From Apus apus (taxonomy: Eukaryota > Chordata > Aves > Apodiformes > Apodidae): 64,000 bases of DNA. The stretch spans positions 166,524,274 through 166,588,273 of the forward strand of contig NC_067282.1 in the NCBI RefSeq assembly GCF_020740795.1, read 5' to 3'. Each line of letters starts with the position of its first letter. Positions within the stretch are counted from its first letter, which is position 1. A program made the translations under genes and the position numbers. Below, piece after piece: positions 58,268-64,000 of the stretch. The notes under the pieces are model-generated. The model saw only the letters and a list, made by a program, of their open reading frames with translations. It had not been told where the DNA came from and made no database searches.

Positions 58268-58840
58268 AATGACCAGCAGAAGCAGAGAGGTGATTGTCCC
58301 TCTGTCCTCAGCACGGGTGAGGCCACACCTGGAGTATTGCGTCCAGTTTTGGGCACCTCAATTCAAGAGAGATATCGAGGTGCTGGAGCGAGTACAGAGG
58401 AGGGCAACAAAGCTGGTGAAGGGCCTAGAGAACAAATCTGATGAAGAAAACTTGAAGGAGCTGGGAATGTTTATTTTGAGAAAGAGGAGGCTGAGGGGAG
58501 ACCTCATCAGTCTCTACAACTGCCTGAAAGGACATTGTAGAGAGGTTGGTGCTGGTCTCTTCTCACAGGTAATTAGCAACAGAACAAGAGGGAATGGCTT
58601 CAAGCTGCAACAGGGCAGGTTTAGGCTGGACATTAAGAAATTTTTTTTCACAGAAAGAGTGGTCAGACACTGGAATAGGTTGCCCAGGGAGGTGATTGAG
58701 TCACCATCCCTGGATGTGTTTAAGGGTTATTTGGATGTGGGGTTGGTGGATACGGTTTAGGGGAGAACTTCGTAGAGTAGGGATGAAGGCTGGACTCGGT
58801 GATCCCAAGGGTCTTTTCCAACCTGAGTAGTTCTATTGTT
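58268..58840 (+). mobile_element. 5'-truncated CR1 LINE (copy C), last part of pol and 3' UTR
   Basis: An open frame of 163 codons (58269-58760) carries the CR1 C-terminal signature ([17 protein letters not shown], then [16 protein letters not shown], then [10 protein letters not shown], then [19 protein letters not shown]). It is followed by the conserved 3' UTR (gatcccaagggtcttttccaacc) and a terminal ttctattgtt. It starts inside the pol C-terminus, as usual for truncated CR1. Copy D follows directly. Confidence 0.92.
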
Positions 58841-60206
58841 AAGGGAAGTCCCATGGGACAGAGTGCTAGAAGGTAAAGGGGCTCAAGATAGCTGGACAAC
58901 ATTCAAGGACCACTTCTTGCAAGCACAGGATCAGTGTGTCCCAATGGGTAGAAAATCTAGTAAGGGAGCTAGGAGACCAGCGTGGTTAAAAAAGGAACTG
59001 CTGGGCAAACTCAAATGGAAAAGGAAAATCTATAGATCATGGAAGGAGGGGCTGGTTACTTGGGAGGAATATAGGACTGTTGTCAGAGAATGTAGGGAGG
59101 CAACTAGGAAAGCTAAGGCCTCCTTGGAACTTAACCTTGCAAGTCAGGTTAAGGACAATAGAAAGGGCTTTTTCAAATACATAGCCAACAAAACTAATAC
59201 CAGAGGCAATATAGGCCCACTGCTGAATGAGGTGGGTGCCCTGGTGACAGAGGATTTAAAGAAGGCAGAGGTGCTGAATGCCTTCTTTGCCTCTGTCTTT
59301 ACTCCTGCAGGCTTTCCCCATGACCCCCAGTTTCATGTAGCCCCAGAAGAAGTCAAGATAAAGGAGGAGTTTGCCCAGGTAGATGAGGATTGGGTTAGGG
59401 ATCAGATGCGTAATCTGGACATCCATAAATCGATGGGTCCGGATGGAATGCATCCAAGGGTGCTGAGGGAGCTGGCGGAGGTCATTGCTAGTCCACTCTC
59501 CATCATCTTTGGTAAGTCATGGGTAACAGGAGAGGTGCCTGAGGACTGGAGGATAGCAAATGTCACTCCAGTCTACAAGAAGGGCAAGAAGGAGGACCCG
59601 GGTAACTGTAGACCGGTCAGCCTCACCTCCATCCCTGGAAAGGTGATGGAACAACTTGTCCTTGGCACTATCTCTAGGTATATCAAGGAGATGGGGGTCA
59701 TCAAGAGCAGTCAACATGGTTTTACCAAGGGTAAGTCATGTTTGACTAACCTCATAGCCTTCTATGAGGAAATTACTAGGTGGAGAGATGATGGTAGAGC
59801 GGTAGATGTGGTTTATCTTGATTTCAGTAAAGCATTTGACACCGTCTCCCACAGCATCCTTGTAGATAAGTTGATCAAGTATGGGTTTGATGATCAGGCA
59901 GTGAGGTGGATCAAGAACTGGTTGAAAGGAAGAAGTCAGAGAGTTGTAGTCAATGGGGCAAAATCTAGTTGGAGGCCTGTGACTAGTGGAGTCCCTCAGG
60001 GGTCGGTACTGGGACCGGTGTTGTTCAACATCTTCATCAACGACCTGGATGAGGGTACAGAATGTACCCTCAGCAAGTTTGCTGATGACACCAAGCTGGG
60101 AGGAGTGGCTGACACACCAGAAGGCTGTGCTGCCATTCAGAGAGACTTAGACAGGCTGGAGACTTGGGTGGGGAAAAACCTGATGAAGTTTAACAAGGGC
60201 AAGTGA
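58836..60206 (+). pseudogene. CR1 pol fragment with intact reverse transcriptase core
   Basis: 456 codons. Landmarks in order: [16 protein letters not shown] (thumb/finger region), [52 protein letters not shown] and the catalytic FADDTKLGG with FADD at 60078-60089. The frame ends at TGA 60204-60206, where comparison with CR1 copies indicates a lost base. The endonuclease domain and ORF1 are missing through 5' truncation, so the copy could not mobilise itself. Confidence 0.9.
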
Positions 60207-60970
60207 GAGTTTTGCATTTGGGGAAGAAAAATGTCATGCACCAGTACAGGTTGGGGGCTGACCTGCTGGAGAGCAGTGTAGGTGAAAGGGATCTGGGGTC
60301 CTGGTAGACAGGAGGATGACCATGAGCCAGCAATGTGCCCTTGTGGCTAAGAAGGCCAATGGCATCCTGGGGTGTATTAGAAAGGGTGTGGTTAGTAGGT
60401 CAAGAGAGGTTCTCCTCCCCGTCTATTCTGCATTGGTGAGGCCGCATCTGGAATATTGTGTCCAGTTCTGGGCCCCTCAGTTCAGGAAGGACAGGGAACT
60501 GCTTGAAAGAGTCCAGCGCAGAGCCACAAGGATGATTAAGGGAGCGGAACATCTCCCTTATGAGGAAAGGCTGAGGGAGCTGGGTCTCTTTAGTTTGGAG
60601 AAAAGGAGACTGAGGGGTGACCTCATCAATGTTTACAAATACGTAAAGGGTGAGTGTCAAGAAGATGGAGTTAAGCTTTTTTCAGTGATGACCAGTGATA
60701 GGACGAGGAGTAATGGATACAAATTGGAGCATAGGAGGTTTAAGGTGAATATCAGAAAAATTTTTTTTACTGTGAGAGTGACAGAGCACTGGAACAGGCT
60801 GCCCAGAGAGGTTGTGGAGTCTCCTTCACTGGAGACATTCAAAACCCGCCTGGACGCCTTCCTGTGTGATGTACTCTAGGTGACCCTGCTCTGGAGGGGG
60901 GGTTGGAGTAGATGATCTTTCGAGGTCCCTTCCAACCCCTATGATTCTATTATTCTATGATTCTATGATC
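58841..60970 (+). mobile_element. CR1 LINE (copy D), nearly complete reverse transcriptase region
   Basis: About 2.1 kb on the same strand as copy C and directly after it. It runs from the endonuclease-RT linker to a canonical CR1 end with repeated attctatg units (60941-60970). The pol frame is open from 58836 to 60206 and again from 60316 to 60879. Two apparent single-base deletions near 60200 and 60285 break it. The low decay suggests a rather young copy. Confidence 0.94.
60316..60879 (+). pseudogene. CR1 pol C-terminal part, separated by frameshifts
   Basis: 187 codons: [68 protein letters not shown] and [19 protein letters not shown]. It is the continuation of the 58836 frame in another phase. 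Two one-base losses between the pieces explain the phase change from frame 3 to frame 1. Confidence 0.9.
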
Positions 60971-63900
60971 CTATACATGTGGCCACAGGTGAAAGGAAAC
61001 TGCTCATGCGTGGGTGTCAAAATTGAACACCCTGCGGAGCTTGTCCTCTGCACTTCAACATGCCCATCTGCCAAGCAGTTTTCCAGCCTGGCAGCACAAG
61101 TCTTGCACCTGGGACCTACCTGCCTTTGCTCATACACATTTGCTCTGCAATTTGTCTATGCATGCTGGCAGCATTTGGAGGTATTTATTTGACAAGGTAT
61201 CTCAGTGCATCCCGATAACACGTCCGGCTGTGCAAAGGGCTGCTTTGCAAAATGGGGAGGCTCCTCCAGCCCAGCAGCTCTGGGTCTGCACCCACCAAAG
61301 CACGCGGGAAGGCACCCACAGGGCTGCTGAACACAGGGGCAAAGCATCCCATGATCTCTATAATTGCCAAAAATGCAAGGGCAAAAAGAACATCCCTTGG
61401 CATCAGGAGACAGGCACTGTCAGGAGAGCTCATATCTTTTATTAGACCACCGGACAGAGGCAGGAGAAAAAAAGCTGGCAGGTTTCGGGGCACACAGGGG
61501 TGTCTGTTTTTTTTTCTGAGTGTATAATTTTGTCTAATAAAATACCTGATCTCTCCCTGAAAATCTTGCCTCTCCTCTGGCCTTAAACCATGGTAGCAGC
61601 AATGGCTACTTGGCATTGCATGCTTCTTCATGGAAATGTAGTGGTAAACAAGAAAAGGGTGGGCAAACACACTCTGTGTTGCCAGAGAGGACAAGCCAAG
61701 ACAGAGGGAAATTGCCATTGCAAGTAGTTAAAACAAATAATATATCACTTGTCTGTGTCTTCCTCCCTGCTTCTCAGGGGAGATGGCAGCAGAGGAGAAC
61801 GGCACTGGCTGTGCTTTTGTTCTGAAGGCTTCCAACAACAACTAGGGTTTATTTTTGCCCATAATAATGACTCTGCTCCTGCTCTGAACTAAGCAGCATT
61901 AAGCTCGAACAACTGGGATGTCTTCGCTCAACACTGCGGCATTTTGTTCTCCTTGACTCATTATCACTGTCAAGCAGATATTGTTGTTGTTTGAAGACAT
62001 GTAGCTCATGTTTGCTAGCTATTGTTAGGCAGTAAGATGTATTTTAAGTCAGCAGCCTCTCTAAACAGGTACAGAGCTGGGGTGAGACACACAAAAAAGG
62101 ATACTGAAGAGTTCACTTTACTCTTTGCACACACAGGCCATGGGCTGCAACCTGTCCCCTTGTGCCAGGGCAGGTGGTCCCTCCTCAGCTTCAGAGACCA
62201 ACGTGTACCACTTTCAGCTCTCCTTCCCTTCCATTCCTGCTGAAACTCTGAGCTGCCCTTTCCTTTTCTTGCACAGCTTTTCAGGCTGCCTTTCTGGGGC
62301 TGGCCAGTGCTGGGAAGTGGAGCTTGATCAGGGACAGGATTTAAGGTTGGCCTTTGAGGGTCTGGGTTTCTCCTTGAACTGGGGAACTGGGTAGGAAAAT
62401 AATCACTTTGAAAACATGTCCACCTGCTTAATCAGGATGGGGAAAAACTGTTTGTGCTCTCCTTTATGCTGCTCTGGCCAGGTAGGGACACTAAGGGTGA
62501 GCAGGCTGGGGACCAGCCTTCCTCTCTTATTTTTTAGGGTATCATCAGCCCTGGGGGGCTTGCAGCAGGGTGGCCATGCTTGAGCAGCCTGTGCAATTCA
62601 AAGCAGTTTGCTGTGATCATCACTTCTGTCTCCTTAGGCCTGATGGTTTTGTGGTGTGTGAGTGAAATTCTCCCACAAAACCCCATGGAAGTAACTGGTT
62701 AAAATGGTCAGTCTTTCTTTTGCCTCCTGTGCTCACTTTACTAATGATGTTCTCAGGAATTTCTTCAAGCACATTTTCCTGATCATTGTCACTAAAAATA
62801 AGATGAAAATGCCCGCATTTTAGCTTGCAAGGAGCCTCTGTACAGTGGCTTGGCTTTGGAAACATCTAGTATGGATGGCTTCCTCAGGTGCACACATCAT
62901 AACTTCAACACTCCAACTTTGCTGGAAAAATCAGTTCAGATTAGTATTTCAAATAAACTAAGCATTTGTGAGAGTAGTTAATACTTCACTGGAATGAGCA
63001 GACATTTCCTTGCTTCAGCGAGATAACTTTGGATCAGGACCATTTTTACTAAAGACTAATCTCTCTGTACCCATTGACATGGAAGTGCAGTCAAATGTTG
63101 TCTTATAAAAGAAACACATTTGTCACTTGAATGAATTATCAGTGTGTGATGTTAATCTCTCTCATTGCTCACATGAGAACTATTAAGTAAATTACTGCTA
63201 ATTGAAATAATTTTCTAGACAAAGATGTTTGCTACATTTCTCTTGCTCAGGTGAGGCTCAGAAATGACACAAAATGAAACCTGAAGCACGGAAGGAGGGA
63301 GAACGGTGTGCTGGGAGAGGCACCCTAGAGAGAGAAAATGAGCAGAGGCTGAAGCAACAAAACCCTCAAACTGTTGCACAAAGAGGAGCTTTGTAGCATC
63401 TCTACAGAGCTGCAGGGGAATATCTCACCCACCTGAAGCTGCATTTTTTTCCCATGTCACCCTGGGCTTACAAACCTGCAGCCTGCAGAGATGTCACATG
63501 TGATGGCCCAGCCCCTCTTCCCATGAATTTCCCAGGAGGAAGACTGGGGAAAGCATTCAGCTCTTGTTCCTGCTTTTTGACCAGCTGCTAAATAGGCTAC
63601 TGTGTTTTTGAAAGACTGAAAAACATATGTATTTAGTGTCTTTTTTTGCACCGGGGAATGTTTTTCCAATTGCCAGCTGGCCACAGCCCTCTGGAGCTCA
63701 CTAGTGCCTCTGAGCACATCTGGAAGTGATATCTGAGGAGGAGTTGTATGCAAATATTAAAACAAAATTACAGGGTTTTGCTACACTCCTGTATGCTTGC
63801 TGGAAAGCTCTCAGATAAAGCAAGTTGAACACTGGAATTTTTCCAGCAGTGCTTTCAGCACTTTCCTGACATGAAAGTGATGCGAAAAAAGGGTATTTTC

Positions 63901-64000
63901 AAGGACACTTGAGTGAAGTGCATCAGTCTGTGTCATCTTTCCAGTTGAAGTTCCCCAAATGGAATAATTTAAGATTTTTTTCTTATAACCTGGTGACTGC
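60971..64000. other. Intergenic region to the window end
   Basis: About 3 kb of mixed composition. No gene, RNA or transposon recognised. The frames at 61185-61718 (minus) and 61014-61445 (plus) overlap each other and have no known similarity. Confidence 0.65.

Noticed and set aside
1..64000. tRNA, rRNA, CRISPR, bacterial operon or other novel multigene system
   Set aside because: No cloverleaf with A and B boxes, no rRNA-like sequence and no spaced identical repeats were noticed. The window is a vertebrate locus. A covariance-model scan was not possible here.

Overview
The window reads as a piece of a bird chromosome. Three things support this: two genes with vertebrate exon-intron structure, many CR1 (chicken-repeat-1 type) LINE copies with full avian-style 3' ends, and avian-type solo LTRs. 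The species cannot be named from this sequence alone. The gene order OSBPL8 then BBS10 on the same strand matches the arrangement I know from human chromosome 12q21.

Positions 1-26204 hold the 3' three quarters or so of OSBPL8 (ORP8) on the + strand. ORP8 is an ER-anchored lipid-transfer protein that exchanges phosphatidylserine for PI4P at ER-plasma membrane contacts. I placed 19 coding exons (506-26204) with GT/AG borders and consistent phase, giving 794 codons plus a stop, and a probable fragment of the preceding exon at 1-35. Domain order is N-terminal tail, PH domain, acidic linker, OSBP-related lipid-binding domain with the EQVSHHPP signature, short coiled coil and C-terminal membrane anchor. 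The large intron 8670-14130 contains an antisense LTR and an old CR1 into which an approximately 1.19 kb solo LTR and a second CR1 have inserted. Both nested insertions can be delimited by target-site duplications.

Positions 26205 to about 30000 hold the OSBPL8 3' UTR and the short intergenic space. A CpG island (about 30100-31480) covers the promoter, exon 1, tiny G-rich intron and start of exon 2 of BBS10 (30525-32773, + strand). BBS10 is a chaperonin-like Bardet-Biedl protein of 715 residues. Its poly(A) signal lies only 7 nt after the stop codon.

Positions 32.8-64 kb are intergenic with no convincing protein-coding gene. They contain a 965 bp antisense solo LTR (43848-44812), two adjacent same-strand CR1 copies (about 58268-60970) of which the second keeps a long reverse-transcriptase frame with FADD, several homopolymer runs, and otherwise unassigned sequence. 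I found no RNA gene, CRISPR array or novel multigene system. The most informative structures are the nested transposons and the architecture of BBS10.
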